A stretch of DNA of 64,000 bases from an uncultured Bacteroidia bacterium (lineage in GTDB: Bacteria; Bacteroidota; Bacteroidia; Bacteroidales; F082), in the NCBI GenBank assembly GCA_902801465.1, contig CADCIH010000002.1, positions 62,001-126,000 of the forward strand, read 5' to 3'. Shown here piece after piece: positions 53,599 to 64,000 of the stretch; position 1 is the first letter of the stretch; each line of letters begins with the position of its first letter. Under the pieces are notes generated by a model that ran no database searches, was not told the origin of the DNA, and saw only the letters and a program-made list of their open reading frames with translations. The translations under genes and the position numbers were made by a program.

Positions 53599-56500
53599 AT
53601 GAAAACTTCAAAATTGTCTCGCATCGTGATGCTCGCCATGGGCATCTTGCTGCTCGGAGGTCTTAACTCCTGCAACAAAGGGGGAGGCGGCCAACCAGGC
53701 AACCTTACCAAAGAAGAACAAAAAGAACGCGCCCAGGTGTTCAGCGTCTATGACGTGGAACCTACCTTTACTGAGGACAACACCCAGTACGACGTCAAAG
53801 TGTTCTTTACCCAACCCGTCGACGACGAGGAAGCCGTGAAAATCTTCCCCTCCGCCTTCGTGGAAAAGTACAACGTGACCACTACCTATCTCGGCGACCG
53901 TAAGTTCAACTTCCAATTGAACAACATCGAAAGGAAAGACAAAGACACCAAGATCGAACTCGAACTCAACGGCAAACCGCTGAACTCCAAGACCCAAATC
54001 AGCAAGACCCTCACAGTCCCCAGCCAAGGCGAGTTCAAACTCATGGATTATAAAGTCGACAAAGCCAATAGCATTGTCACCCTGTACTTCACCCAACCCC
54101 TGAAACAACGCAACATCGACGGATACATCTCCATCGAACCTAACATGGGCTATAGAACCGAACTGGTGGAAAACAAACTGGTGCTTTATTTCGACAAATC
54201 GAACGTGTATAGCTATGAACTCGAAAACGTCACCCTAACCATCGGCTCAGGCATCAAGGACAAGGCCGGCAACTCACTTAAACAAGAGGAAGAACTAAAC
54301 ATCGACCTTACCGACCTCAGCCCCAAAGTGCGCTGGACAGAAAAAGGAGTCATCGTACCCGAAGTGAGCGAGGCCACCATCTATTTTGACGCCATCTGCC
54401 TCAACTCAGTGGTGCTCCGTATCGTGAAGGTGTATGACGACAACATCCTCTCGTTCTATCAGAACAACGACCTCGACGAGACCTGGGGCATCCGCAACGC
54501 AGGCCGCCTCGAGAAAAAAGTAAGGATCGCCCTCGACAACCCAACACCCAACCAATGGCGCTCGTTCCCCATCAAGCTCTCCGACTATGTCGATGTGAAG
54601 TCAGGCGACATGTACCAACTCATCCTCGACTTCGGACCGGCCGACTACGCCTACGCCACCGAAGAGTCAAAACGACTCACCCTCGAGGACGACAGACTCG
54701 AAGCCCGCTACTGGGACGGACAGGCTGGCGACTTCAAACACCATGACTACGACGGCGACTGGGACGACCCGCTCTCGACATCCTACTATAACTGGGTGGA
54801 AGAAAAGAAAAACGTCATCATCACCGACCTCGCCCTCACCGCAAAGATGGGCAGCAGCGACGCCATCGACGTGTTCGTGTTCCAAATCTCCGACACCAAA
54901 CCGGTGTCAGGAGCTACCGTTGAAGCCTACAACTACCAGCGTCAGATGATCGCCTCAGGTCGCACCGATGGCAAGGGCCATGCACTGCTGAACTGCGAGA
55001 ACCGCCCCGCCTTCGTGATCGCCAAGAACAACAAGGGCGGACAGTCGGTCATCAAGACCAATGACGGCGAAGCCCTTTCCTACAGTAAATTCAATATCGG
55101 CGGCGAGTCAGTCGAAAAAGGTGTCTCCGCCTTCGCCTACTCCAACCGCGGCGTCTGGCGCCCAGGCGATGAACTGCAACTCAACCTGATGGTCTCCATG
55201 GCCGACGACAAACTGCCTAGCGACTACCCCGTGGTGATGGAGGTCTATGACGCTTACAACAGCCTCTATACCCGCTTGACAAACAACAGCCCCGTGGGCG
55301 GCATCTATACCTTCAACGTGCCTACCAGCCCCAATGACGAGACAGGCCTCTGGAGAGCCTCGTTCAAAGTGGGCAACAGTGTCATCAACAAGAATCTGCG
55401 CGTGGAGACCGTGAAACCCAACCGCCTCGAGATCAAACTGAACACTCCTGACGTGATCAGCCTGACCAATCCCAGCACCGTCCAACTGAACTCCAAATGG
55501 CTCAATGGACTTACCGCCTCAGGCCTGAAAGCTGAGATCGACGTCACCGTGCGCCAAGGTTCGACCTCGTTCGAGAAGTTCCCGACCTATACCTTCGGAA
55601 ACGAATCCGAAGAGTTCTATCCCGATGAACTCTCCCTCTTCAGCGGTCCACTCGACGGCCAAGGCAACGCCGCAGTGAGATTCGACCCACTTGCCGAACT
55701 CTATGCCGACCAAATGATCAACGCCACCTTCGTCACCAAAGTCTTTGAACAAGGCGGCGACTTCAGCGTGGCCTCATCGACAGCCAAACTCTCAGCATGC
55801 CCCCGCTACATCGGCGTGGAATTCCCCCAAACCGAATCAAAATACGGTAGCTACTACTTCACCAACCGTAACTGGAGTTTCCCCGTCGCCCTGGTGAAAG
55901 AGACAGGCGACCTCGACAAGAACAGCGCCTCACTCGACTACCAACTCTATAAGCTGGACCATTACTGGTGGTGGTCAAGCGAGGATTCATACACCCTTCA
56001 AAGGTATGTCAACGGCACCTATAAACGTCCTGAACAGAACGGCACCATCACCTGCCTCAACGGCAAGGCCGAAATCAACGTGAATGTCCCCGACGAGAAA
56101 TGGGGCATGTACCTCCTCGTCATCAACGACCCCCAAGGAGGCAACACCTTCGCAAAAGTGATCCGCTTCGACTGGGACTACGCCACCATCCATAGCACCG
56201 GCGAATCGGAAGGCCCCGTGCAACTGGCCATGAATACCACCAAAGATGCCTATAACGTGGGCGAAAACATCATCGTGACCTTCCCCTCCAACGAAAACGC
56301 CACGGCACTGGTCACCGTTGAAGCCAACGACCATATCATCCAGTCGATGGTGCTCGACAAACTCGGCACCGAAGGCAAAGTGGAAATCAAAGCCACCGAG
56401 GAGATGATCCCGAATGTCTATGTGTATGTGTCACTCCTCCAACCGCATAACACCGGTAATGACATGCCGCTCCGTATGTACGGCGTGGTTCCCGTGAAGA

Positions 56501-58803
56501 TCGAGAACCAAGAGATGCACCTCAAACCCGTGCTTAACGTGCCCGAGACCTCAAACACCAACAAGAAAATAAAGGTGTCGGTCAAAGAACAAAACGGCAA
56601 AGCCATGACTTATACCCTGGCCGTCGTCGATGAAGGTATCCTCGGACTGACCAACTACAATACCCCGGATCCGTACGACTACTTCAATGCCAAACAAGCT
56701 CTGAAGGTGCGTACTTGGGACAACTACGACTATGTCATAGACGCCTTCTCAGGCGAACTCGGTACCGTGTACGCTATCGGTGGTGACGGCTTCATCAACC
56801 AGGAGATCACCCTCGACAAACGCTTCAAGGCATTCGCCGTGACCTACGGTCCCTTCGAACTCCAAGCCAAAGGCGAGAACACCACCGAAATAGAAGTGCC
56901 TCAATGCTCAGGCGCACTCCGCTTCATGGTGGTGGCCAAAGGCCAAGGTAAGTCGTTCGGCGCCACAGAGAAACAGATGAAGGTCGTCGACCCGATCACC
57001 CTCTATCCCGCCGCACCGCGCGTCACCGCCCCCGGCGACGAGATGACTCTCAAAGTTCAAGTGCTCGCCCCCAACATGAAAGGCAAGAATCTCAATGTGG
57101 TGGTCAACAATAAGAACCTTACCGCCATCGGCGACATCCCGGGTTCAGTGAAGGTTGACGAGAACGGCGAAGCCATGGTCGTCATGAAAGTGAAAGTGCC
57201 CGAGACCCTCGGCAACGCCACCATGGATGTGACCGTCTCCGATGGAAGCTTCGAGGCACAGACCGTGACCGAGATCCCAATCCGTATGCCTTACGCCGAA
57301 AAACGTAAGACCTATACCGTCGAGATCGCTCCCAACGCCACCGAGACCCTCGATTTCGACCTCCAAGGCATCAATGGTACACAGGAAGGCAATATCACCG
57401 TAGCCTCCCTCATCCCCGTCGACTTCTACAGCCGACTCAACTACCTGAGCACCTATCCCTATGGCTGCCTCGAACAAGTGGTGTCATCTGTGTTCCCACA
57501 GTTATATTTCAATTACTTCATCCAACAAGATGAGGCATCGGAAGCCAAGACACGTGATGCCATCGAATCCGGCATCGCCAGCATGAAGTCGTACCAGAAG
57601 GCCGACTTCTCACTCACCAACTGGGTGGGAGGCAACTATACCGACCCGTGGACCGAGATCTATGCGTTGCATTTCCTCACCGAAGCCAAGAGCCAAGGCT
57701 TCGACGTGCCCGACTATCTCTACGACGGCATGCTGAAACACCAAGGCGACATCGCCAAGGCTTGGGCCAACAACCCCGACTACAAACCTGGTGAGACCAT
57801 CCAAGCCTACCGTCTGTTTGTGCTCGCTTTGGCCGGCGCTCCCGAGATGGGTGCCCTCAACCGCTTCAAAGACCTGAAGATGAACTACAGCCTGAGTGCA
57901 GTACTCACTGCCGCCACCTACGCCCAAGTGGGCAAGAAGAACATGGTGTCTCAGTTCTGGCCTGCCATTCAGGAGGGTGAGTACATGTCGGACTACTATA
58001 GCTCCTTCGGCTCAACCACCCGCGACTTGGCCTTCCTGACCTATTCCGAGATGCTCTGCAGCAAAGACGACGCCCTGATCCAAGGCCATGTCAACGACCT
58101 TTGTGAAATTCTCAATAGCGGACGTTGGCTCGACACCCAGTCAACCGCCTTCGCCCTGTTCACCCTCGGCAAGTACGCAGAGAAGGTCGGCACCTCCAAC
58201 GCCCCCATCGCCGCCACCGTCAAAATGAACGGCGACGAGCGTACCGTGAGCACCAACCGCGGTTCGGTCGGCTATGCCATCACCCCGAAGGTCGGTTCCA
58301 ACAAGGTTGAAATCACCAATAAAGCAGAAGAGAAGCTTACCGCCAAGGTCTATACCAAGGTGGCCAAGGCAGAATATGAGACCCAAGAGACGGGCAACTT
58401 CATCAAGATGAAGGTGAATTACTTCGATAAGAACGGCGCCCCGATCAATCCTGCCACACTGCCTATGGGCAAAGACTTCTCAGTGGCTATCACCGTAGAG
58501 AACCCGAGCGAATACCGTGTAACCGAACTCGCCCTGTCGTACTACCTCGCCTCAGGATGGGAGATCGTCAACGACCGTATGACCGGCCTCGACGCTGAAT
58601 TCGATGGTGCCAAGCATCTCGACATCCGCGACGACCGCGCCTATTTCTTCTTTGACCTCTCACCGAAAGATAAGAAGACATTCACCCTGAAGCTGAATGC
58701 CACCTATGAGGGTTCGTACATGCTTCCTGCAGTCCGCTGCGAGGATATGTACAACAACGACATCTACTACATGGTGCCGGCTCGTCCGGTCGTGGTGAAA
58801 TGA
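53599..58803 (+). CDS. Bacterial alpha-2-macroglobulin lipoprotein (YfhM-like)
   Basis: 1,734 aa. Lipoprotein signal MKTSKLSRIVMLAMGILLLGGLNSC with lipobox LNSC. Successive macroglobulin beta-domains include an MG2-like domain (~450-560, EKGVSAFAYSNRGVWRPGDE), a bait-like region, and the thioester motif GCLEQ with Cys1290 and Gln1293 followed by the alpha-helical TED domain. It is thought to trap proteases in the periplasm and protect the envelope. It overlaps the start of the PBP1C gene, the same pairing as yfhM-pbpC in E. coli. Confidence 0.94.
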   Translation: MKTSKLSRIVMLAMGILLLGGLNSCNKGGGGQPGNLTKEEQKERAQVFSVYDVEPTFTEDNTQYDVKVFFTQPVDDEEAVKIFPSAFVEKYNVTTTYLGDRKFNFQLNNIERKDKDTKIELELNGKPLNSKTQISKTLTVPSQGEFKLMDYKVDKANSIVTLYFTQPLKQRNIDGYISIEPNMGYRTELVENKLVLYFDKSNVYSYELENVTLTIGSGIKDKAGNSLKQEEELNIDLTDLSPKVRWTEKGVIVPEVSEATIYFDAICLNSVVLRIVKVYDDNILSFYQNNDLDETWGIRNAGRLEKKVRIALDNPTPNQWRSFPIKLSDYVDVKSGDMYQLILDFGPADYAYATEESKRLTLEDDRLEARYWDGQAGDFKHHDYDGDWDDPLSTSYYNWVEEKKNVIITDLALTAKMGSSDAIDVFVFQISDTKPVSGATVEAYNYQRQMIASGRTDGKGHALLNCENRPAFVIAKNNKGGQSVIKTNDGEALSYSKFNIGGESVEKGVSAFAYSNRGVWRPGDELQLNLMVSMADDKLPSDYPVVMEVYDAYNSLYTRLTNNSPVGGIYTFNVPTSPNDETGLWRASFKVGNSVINKNLRVETVKPNRLEIKLNTPDVISLTNPSTVQLNSKWLNGLTASGLKAEIDVTVRQGSTSFEKFPTYTFGNESEEFYPDELSLFSGPLDGQGNAAVRFDPLAELYADQMINATFVTKVFEQGGDFSVASSTAKLSACPRYIGVEFPQTESKYGSYYFTNRNWSFPVALVKETGDLDKNSASLDYQLYKLDHYWWWSSEDSYTLQRYVNGTYKRPEQNGTITCLNGKAEINVNVPDEKWGMYLLVINDPQGGNTFAKVIRFDWDYATIHSTGESEGPVQLAMNTTKDAYNVGENIIVTFPSNENATALVTVEANDHIIQSMVLDKLGTEGKVEIKATEEMIPNVYVYVSLLQPHNTGNDMPLRMYGVVPVKIENQEMHLKPVLNVPETSNTNKKIKVSVKEQNGKAMTYTLAVVDEGILGLTNYNTPDPYDYFNAKQALKVRTWDNYDYVIDAFSGELGTVYAIGGDGFINQEITLDKRFKAFAVTYGPFELQAKGENTTEIEVPQCSGALRFMVVAKGQGKSFGATEKQMKVVDPITLYPAAPRVTAPGDEMTLKVQVLAPNMKGKNLNVVVNNKNLTAIGDIPGSVKVDENGEAMVVMKVKVPETLGNATMDVTVSDGSFEAQTVTEIPIRMPYAEKRKTYTVEIAPNATETLDFDLQGINGTQEGNITVASLIPVDFYSRLNYLSTYPYGCLEQVVSSVFPQLYFNYFIQQDEASEAKTRDAIESGIASMKSYQKADFSLTNWVGGNYTDPWTEIYALHFLTEAKSQGFDVPDYLYDGMLKHQGDIAKAWANNPDYKPGETIQAYRLFVLALAGAPEMGALNRFKDLKMNYSLSAVLTAATYAQVGKKNMVSQFWPAIQEGEYMSDYYSSFGSTTRDLAFLTYSEMLCSKDDALIQGHVNDLCEILNSGRWLDTQSTAFALFTLGKYAEKVGTSNAPIAATVKMNGDERTVSTNRGSVGYAITPKVGSNKVEITNKAEEKLTAKVYTKVAKAEYETQETGNFIKMKVNYFDKNGAPINPATLPMGKDFSVAITVENPSEYRVTELALSYYLASGWEIVNDRMTGLDAEFDGAKHLDIRDDRAYFFFDLSPKDKKTFTLKLNATYEGSYMLPAVRCEDMYNNDIYYMVPARPVVVK

Positions 58804-61079
58804 CCAAACAGCAAAAATGGATGCTTGGAACAGGCCTGCTTATCGCAGGCCTGTTCCTTCTGTTTTTGTGTATTCCAATCCCCAAATTCGATGACCCTTA
58901 TTCCACTGTGCTGACCGCCAGCGACGGAGAACTGCTCGGAGCCCGCATCGCCGATGACGGACAATGGCGCTTCCCGGCAACCAACACCTATTCGGAGAAA
59001 TACGTTGCCTGCGTACTCGAGTATGAGGATCGACAGTTTTTCCGCCATAGAGGGTTCAACCCAGTCGCCTTTATCCAAGCCATCATCGAGAATGCCCGCG
59101 CCGGCCATGTGGTCAGGGGAGGTAGCACCATCTCCATGCAGGTGGTGAGACTCGCTCGGAAAAACAAACCAAGAACCTACAAGGAGAAATTCCTGGAAGT
59201 GGTGCTGGCCCTCCGGCTGGAACTGCATTACTCCAAGAAATCCATCCTCGACCTCTATGCCGCCCATGCACCTTTCGGCGGCAATGTGGTGGGCATCGAC
59301 GCCGCCGCTTGGCGGTATTTCCACACCACCCCCGACCGTCTGACCTGGAGCGAAGCAGCCACCCTGGCCGTATTGCCCAACGCTCCCTCGATGATCCACC
59401 CAGGCAAATCGCGCGAACGACTGCTCGACAAACGTGATGCCCTGCTGCTCAGGATGACCGCCTCGAAAGTGTATAGCCCAAGGAAATACCACCTGCCCCG
59501 CCTTAGCCATGACGACTATGAACTGTCACTCATGGAACGCCTGCCCGACAAGCCTTACGACATGCCGATGCTTGCCTATCACTATCTGATGGACATGGAA
59601 AAGAGACATAAGGGAGAGCAGATTCATTCCGATATCGACTATCAGCTGCAAAAGAACGTGATCCAAGTGATGGAACGTCATCACCAGAACAATGCCCTTA
59701 ACCAGATTGAGAATGCCGCCGTCTATGTGGTCGATTACCTCAACGACAGGGTCGTCGCCTACGTCGGCAACAACGCCAACGCCGCTGATGCCGCCATGGT
59801 GGATATGGTGAAGGCCCAACGCTCCACCGGAAGCATCATGAAGCCTTTCCTCTTCGCCGCCATGCTTGACGAAGGGACCCTGCTGCCTACCATGATGCTC
59901 CCCGATGTCCCTATGACCCTTTCGGGATTTACCCCGAAGAATTACTCGGGCCAGTATTGGGGAGCGGTTCCAGCCAACCAAGCCCTCCAGCATTCGCTGA
60001 ACGCACCTTTCGTCCATCTCCTCAAAGAATACGGACACCAGAGGTTTCATTCACTGTTGAAACGCCTTGACCTGTCGGGAATCGTGTTCGATGCCGACCA
60101 TTATGGGCTGTCACTTATCGTCGGCGGGGCGGAAGCTTCGCTCTTCGACCTTGTGAACGCCTATGCTCGAATGGCCAAGGAACTCAGCACTGGCGAAGAT
60201 CTCAGCCCTTTCAGCCCAGAAGCCATCGCCGTCACTTTTGACGTGATGCGGGGACTTACACGACCCTCAAGCCAAACGGGATGGAGCGGCTTCTCATCGG
60301 CGAAACAGGTGGCTTGGAAGACTGGTACCAGCTTCGGGTTCAAGGATGCTTGGACCATCGGAGTCACCGACCATTATGTTATCGGCGTGTGGGCAGGCAA
60401 CGCCGATGGGGAAGGACGTCCCGGACTGACAGGCGTTGGCGTGGCCGCCCCGATTATGTTCGACGTGGCCGCCTTGCTCAATGACGCCTATACCCATCCC
60501 GCCTCCACGCCTGAGTCGATCGAAGTGGAGGTCTGCGCGGTAACAGGCTATCCAAGCACCAGCCTCTGCAGCCATACCAAGATGGTGACCATGCCGGATG
60601 TGGAGATTCAAACAGGCCCATGTCCATACCATAAGAAGATCTTCCTCGACTCCACCAGACAGTATCAGGTGCTTCCCGACTGCTATCCTGTCGACCAACG
60701 GTGTTATGAGAATTACTTTGTGCTGCCCCCAGTGATGGAATGGTTCTATAAAAAACACTCACCCCTGTATCGCCCTCTGCCGACCCTCTATCCCAATTGC
60801 GCCAACTCACACCCCGACGAGCTGATGGCCTTTATCTACCCAAAATCCGATGCCAGGGTCACCATCCCGATCGGCATCAAGGGCGACCGACAACAGGTGG
60901 TCTTCGAAATTGCCCACAGAAACCCCTCGAAAAGAATCTATTGGACGCTGAACGACACCTTCCTCGGGATGACTAAATGGAACCACCAAATGCCCATCGA
61001 CGTGGAACGGGGCACCTATGTACTCCGCTGTGTTGACGAAGATGGAGTGGAACTGCGCAGAAAGATTGTTGTAAATTGA
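58800..61079 (+). CDS. pbpC: Penicillin-binding protein 1C
   Basis: 759 aa. One transmembrane segment (~8-27), a GT51 glycosyltransferase domain (EYEDRQFFRHRGFNP, GGSTISMQ), a transpeptidase domain with SIMK in RSTGSIMKPF, SLN in HSLNAPF and KTGTS, and a C-terminal BiPBP_C-like domain. It polymerises and may cross-link peptidoglycan; PBP1C proteins are often repair-associated. It starts four bases inside the alpha-2-macroglobulin stop region (ATGA), so the two are translationally coupled. Confidence 0.94.
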   Translation: MTKQQKWMLGTGLLIAGLFLLFLCIPIPKFDDPYSTVLTASDGELLGARIADDGQWRFPATNTYSEKYVACVLEYEDRQFFRHRGFNPVAFIQAIIENARAGHVVRGGSTISMQVVRLARKNKPRTYKEKFLEVVLALRLELHYSKKSILDLYAAHAPFGGNVVGIDAAAWRYFHTTPDRLTWSEAATLAVLPNAPSMIHPGKSRERLLDKRDALLLRMTASKVYSPRKYHLPRLSHDDYELSLMERLPDKPYDMPMLAYHYLMDMEKRHKGEQIHSDIDYQLQKNVIQVMERHHQNNALNQIENAAVYVVDYLNDRVVAYVGNNANAADAAMVDMVKAQRSTGSIMKPFLFAAMLDEGTLLPTMMLPDVPMTLSGFTPKNYSGQYWGAVPANQALQHSLNAPFVHLLKEYGHQRFHSLLKRLDLSGIVFDADHYGLSLIVGGAEASLFDLVNAYARMAKELSTGEDLSPFSPEAIAVTFDVMRGLTRPSSQTGWSGFSSAKQVAWKTGTSFGFKDAWTIGVTDHYVIGVWAGNADGEGRPGLTGVGVAAPIMFDVAALLNDAYTHPASTPESIEVEVCAVTGYPSTSLCSHTKMVTMPDVEIQTGPCPYHKKIFLDSTRQYQVLPDCYPVDQRCYENYFVLPPVMEWFYKKHSPLYRPLPTLYPNCANSHPDELMAFIYPKSDARVTIPIGIKGDRQQVVFEIAHRNPSKRIYWTLNDTFLGMTKWNHQMPIDVERGTYVLRCVDEDGVELRRKIVVN

Positions 61080-61089
61080 TTTTTTTTCA

Positions 61090-61097
61090 TATCTTTG
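61090..61097 (+). promoter_or_regulatory. Promoter -7 box for guaB
   Basis: TATCTTTG, 24 bases before the ATG at 61122. A TTG within it is an apparent but false start. Confidence 0.7.
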
Positions 61098-61121
61098 CAA
61101 GTTAATACCTATTTTAATATT

Positions 61122-62597
61122 ATGAAGACATTGGATAGTGATAAATTTGTGGGGGAAGGCCTGACTTACGACGATGTGCTGCTGGTCCCAGCCTATAGTG
61201 AAGTGCTGCCCCGCGAAACCGATTTGAGGACCAAGTTTACCCGTAACATCCAGCTGAATGTGCCTATCGTTTCGGCTGGCATGGACACTGTGACAGAGTC
61301 GCGTATGGCCATCGCCATCGCCCAGGAAGGCGGCATCGGCGTGTTGCATAAGAACATGACCATTGGCAAACAGGCCGCTGAGGTCCGTAAGGTGAAACGC
61401 GCCGAGAACGGCATGATCACCGACCCCATCACCATCCATGTCGACGCCACCGTACGCGACGCCCTCAACCTGATGAGCGAATACCATATCGGCGGCATCC
61501 CGGTCGTCGACAGCCATAACGTCCTCAAAGGCATCGTCACCAACCGTGACCTGCGCTTCGAACGTGAACTCGACAGACCCATCAGCGAGGTGATGACCAG
61601 TGAGAACCTCATCACGACGACAGAGGTGTCGTTTGAGAAAGCTGCCGACATCCTCCGTCAATACAAGATAGAGAAACTGCCCGTGGTGGATCAGAAAATG
61701 CATCTGCTCGGACTGATCACCTATAAGGACATCATCAAGGTGAAAGCTCGTCCCAATGCCTGCAAGGATGACCGTGGCCGACTCAGAGTAGCTGCCGCAG
61801 TGGGTATCGCCGCCAACACCATGGAACGTGCCGACGCACTTGTGGAAGCCGGCGTTGACGCCCTCGTCGTCGATACCGCACATGGCCATTCAAGAGGCGT
61901 GCTCGAGATGGTGAAAGCCCTCCGTGAACGCTATGCAAATATCGACATCGTCGGTGGTAACATCGCCACCGCCGACGCCGCCCGCGCCTTGGTCGAGGCT
62001 GGCGCCGACGCCGTGAAAGTGGGCATCGGTCCCGGCTCGATATGCACCACCCGCGTAGTGGCCGGCATCGGCGTACCTCAACTCACCGCCGTCATCAACG
62101 TGTCAAAAGCCCTCGAAGGTACCGGCATCCCCGTCATCGCCGACGGCGGCATCCGCTATACGGGCGACATCGTGAAAGCCCTCGCCGCAGGCGCCTCGTC
62201 CATCATGGCAGGCTCACTCTTCGCCGGCGTGGATGAGTCACCAGGCGACACCATCATCTTCGAAGGCCGTAAGTTCAAGACCTATCGCGGCATGGGCTCA
62301 CTCGAAGCCATGCAGGCAGGCTCAAAAGACCGCTACTTCCAAGATATGGAAGACGATGTCAAAAAACTCGTTCCCGAAGGCATCGCAGGACGCGTTCCCT
62401 ACAAAGGCACCCTCTCCGAAGTGGTCTATCAGATGGTCGGAGGCCTCCGCTCAGGCATGGGCTACACTGGCTCCCATACCATCGAAGAACTCAAAAAGGC
62501 CAAGTTTATCCGTATCACCAACTCGGGCATCCAGGAAAGCCATCCCCATGATGTCACCATCACACAGGAAGCCCCCAACTATAGCAAGAGATCCTAA
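61122..62597 (+). CDS. guaB: Inosine-5'-monophosphate dehydrogenase
   Basis: 491 aa from [20 protein letters not shown]. Barrel start [21 protein letters not shown], two CBS domains (~90-210), catalytic Cys loop [13 protein letters not shown] and flap RGMGSLEAM. It oxidises IMP to XMP with NAD, the committed step to GMP. Single gene with its own promoter. Confidence 0.97.
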   Translation: MKTLDSDKFVGEGLTYDDVLLVPAYSEVLPRETDLRTKFTRNIQLNVPIVSAGMDTVTESRMAIAIAQEGGIGVLHKNMTIGKQAAEVRKVKRAENGMITDPITIHVDATVRDALNLMSEYHIGGIPVVDSHNVLKGIVTNRDLRFERELDRPISEVMTSENLITTTEVSFEKAADILRQYKIEKLPVVDQKMHLLGLITYKDIIKVKARPNACKDDRGRLRVAAAVGIAANTMERADALVEAGVDALVVDTAHGHSRGVLEMVKALRERYANIDIVGGNIATADAARALVEAGADAVKVGIGPGSICTTRVVAGIGVPQLTAVINVSKALEGTGIPVIADGGIRYTGDIVKALAAGASSIMAGSLFAGVDESPGDTIIFEGRKFKTYRGMGSLEAMQAGSKDRYFQDMEDDVKKLVPEGIAGRVPYKGTLSEVVYQMVGGLRSGMGYTGSHTIEELKKAKFIRITNSGIQESHPHDVTITQEAPNYSKRS

Positions 62598-62614
62598 TTT
62601 TAGAAACCACTATC

Positions 62615-64000
62615 ATGAGAAGATTCAGCTTTTTGAGACTGCTCGTCATCGCCGCAGTCGCTTTCTTAGGCCTCCAAGCCTCCGCTCAGTCGAAACTCGA
62701 CAAGAAAGTCCTGATGACCATCGGCGACCAAGACATCACTGTCAAGGAATTTACCGATGTCTATAACAAAAACAACCTCAAAGACGAAGTCGTCGAGAAA
62801 AAGTCAATCGATGAATACCTCGACCTTTTCATCAACTTCAGAATGAAGGTGATGGAAGCATACGAGATGCAACTCGACACCAACCCCAAGTTTAAGAAAG
62901 AACTGAACGGCTATCGTAAACAACTGGCCAAACCTTATTTTACAAACGATGAAATCAGCGAAGAACTGGTCGAGGAAGCCTATCAGCGCAAACTCAAAGA
63001 CATCCGCGCTTCCCATATCCTGATCACCTGCGACAAACACGCCCTTCCTTCCGATACCTTGAAAGCCTATAACAAAGCCTTGGATATCAGGAAGAAAGCG
63101 CTCAAGGGAAATGACTTCGGACAACTGGCTGTCACCTACTCGCAGGACCCCTCGGCTCGCGACATCAAAGCCACCGAGACCACCCCGGCACGCAAAGGCA
63201 ACCGCGGCGACCTCGGCTACTTCACCGTGTTCGATATGGTATATCCCTTCGAGACCGGAGCCTATAACACCCCCGAAGGCGAAATCTCCATGCCCGTCCG
63301 TAGCGACTTCGGATACCATATCATCAAGGTGACCAGCGTCTCCGATGCCTTGGGCACAATCAACGCCTCTCATATCTTCCTCCAACTCAGCCCCGACGCT
63401 ACGGAAGAAGAGACTCAAGCCATGAAAGCCAAAGCCGACAACATCTATAAGGAAGTCATGGATAGCGATGGCAAAAACTGGAACGAAGCTGTCATGAAAT
63501 ATTCCGACGACCGTGGCAACGCCAGCCGCTCCGGCACCTTGACCCCCTTCACCGTCAGCCGTATCGTTCCCGAATTCATCGAAGCGATCAAACAACTCCA
63601 GCCAGGCGAGATATCACATCCCATCCGCACCAGCTATGGGTACCACATCATCAAACTCAACAGCTTTACAGGCGTGAACACCTTCGAAAAAGAACGTTCC
63701 GCCATCGCCGAACGCGTCGAAAAAGACATGCGTTCCAAGAAGTCGGAGGCAGTGGTGCTCCAACAGATCAAGAAAGACTATAAATTCAAAAGCAACGACA
63801 AAAACCTTGAAGAGTTCATGGCTAGCATCGACAGCAGCCTGCTGAAAGGAACCTATGAACCAGCCGACAACATTGACCTCTCCAAGACCCTTTTCACCAT
63901 CGGGAAATCTTCATTCACCACAGGAAACTTCGCCAGCTACCTCAAAGCCCATCAAACGGCACAACGTTATCTCAGCCTCCAAACCTACGCCTATCAGCTG
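62615..64000 (+). CDS. Parvulin-type peptidyl-prolyl isomerase, SurA-like (3' truncated by window)
   Basis: 462 codons visible; no stop before the window end. Signal peptide MRRFSFLRLLVIAAVAFLGLQASAQ. An N-terminal SurA-like chaperone region (~28-125) is followed by two parvulin domains: ~128-245 (RASHILITCD, GDLGYFTVFDMVYPFE, SDFGYHIIKV) and ~250-350 (INASHIFLQL, SRSGTLTPFTVSRIVPEF, TSYGYHIIKL). It assists folding of outer-membrane proteins in the periplasm. It starts 17 bases after guaB ends and could share its transcript. Confidence 0.93.
   Translation, partial: MRRFSFLRLLVIAAVAFLGLQASAQSKLDKKVLMTIGDQDITVKEFTDVYNKNNLKDEVVEKKSIDEYLDLFINFRMKVMEAYEMQLDTNPKFKKELNGYRKQLAKPYFTNDEISEELVEEAYQRKLKDIRASHILITCDKHALPSDTLKAYNKALDIRKKALKGNDFGQLAVTYSQDPSARDIKATETTPARKGNRGDLGYFTVFDMVYPFETGAYNTPEGEISMPVRSDFGYHIIKVTSVSDALGTINASHIFLQLSPDATEEETQAMKAKADNIYKEVMDSDGKNWNEAVMKYSDDRGNASRSGTLTPFTVSRIVPEFIEAIKQLQPGEISHPIRTSYGYHIIKLNSFTGVNTFEKERSAIAERVEKDMRSKKSEAVVLQQIKKDYKFKSNDKNLEEFMASIDSSLLKGTYEPADNIDLSKTLFTIGKSSFTTGNFASYLKAHQTAQRYLSLQTYAYQL

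Overview
The window comes from a Bacteroidales chromosome, probably an uncultivated gut or rumen-type lineage (inference). Four lines of evidence support the phylum. Promoters repeatedly match the Bacteroidetes -7 element TAnnTTTG, one of them the full TTTG-N19-TAnnTTTG consensus. Shine-Dalgarno signals are weak. Four secreted proteases end in type IX secretion (T9SS type A) sorting domains. Several families are typical of the phylum: C25 gingipain-like peptidases, DUF4369/TlpA lipoproteins, FISUMP lipoproteins and paired POT transporters. No T9SS machinery gene, tRNA or rRNA was found. RNase P RNA is present.

Layout. 0-10.7 kb (minus strand): the start of a beta-CASP/MBL protein, then three consecutive C25 cysteine proteases of 1,095-1,199 aa, two Arg-gingipain-like and one Lys-gingipain-like. 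10.9-17.6 kb (minus): CtpA protease, Sua5-type threonylcarbamoyl-AMP synthase, two glycosyltransferases, a SlyD-like FKBP and a VWA membrane protein; four of these genes overlap by ATGA junctions. 17.7-23.4 kb: core genes (GT2 glycosyltransferase, valS, HAD phosphatase, TlpA lipoprotein, Bcp peroxiredoxin). 23.4-29.8 kb: an accessory, partly AT-rich block with palindromic repeats, a candidate 120-nt RNA, two divergent BECR-fold nuclease-like genes, a ParE/RelE toxin-antitoxin pair, two Fic proteins and a secreted PNGase F-like glycanase. 29.9-33.3 kb: two tandem POT oligopeptide transporters. 33.4-36.9 kb: a second AT-rich block with an ORF6N/PLD-like protein, a long structured leader RNA in front of a PD-(D/E)XK-like gene, a FISUMP lipoprotein and a solitary XRE regulator. 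36.9-39.1 kb: queF-queC-queD-queE. 39.1-43.8 kb: RsmI-like, dnaA, YigZ and EamA (minus), then prmC (plus). 43.8-46.3 kb: an S8 protease with T9SS tail. 46.4-46.8 kb: rnpB. 46.8-64 kb (plus): TPR protein, outer-membrane barrel, gyrB, alpha-2-macroglobulin plus PBP1C, guaB and a truncated parvulin isomerase.

How it fits together. The secreted C25 and S8 proteases, the PNGase-like glycanase and the oligopeptide transporters suggest a life on protein or glycoprotein. The most interesting non-standard signals are: (1) the ~300-nt structured RNA at 34.43-34.74 kb with a perfect promoter, leading into a small nuclease-like gene; (2) four families of degenerate heptanucleotide tandem repeats scattered between genes and placed inside valS in three loops; (3) an 11-bp tandem repeat inside a Fic gene that should make it phase variable; (4) a 32-bp-phased direct repeat array before the ParE module; (5) the candidate small RNA at 23.58-23.70 kb. 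All functional calls come from reading the translations and motifs; no database search was run.
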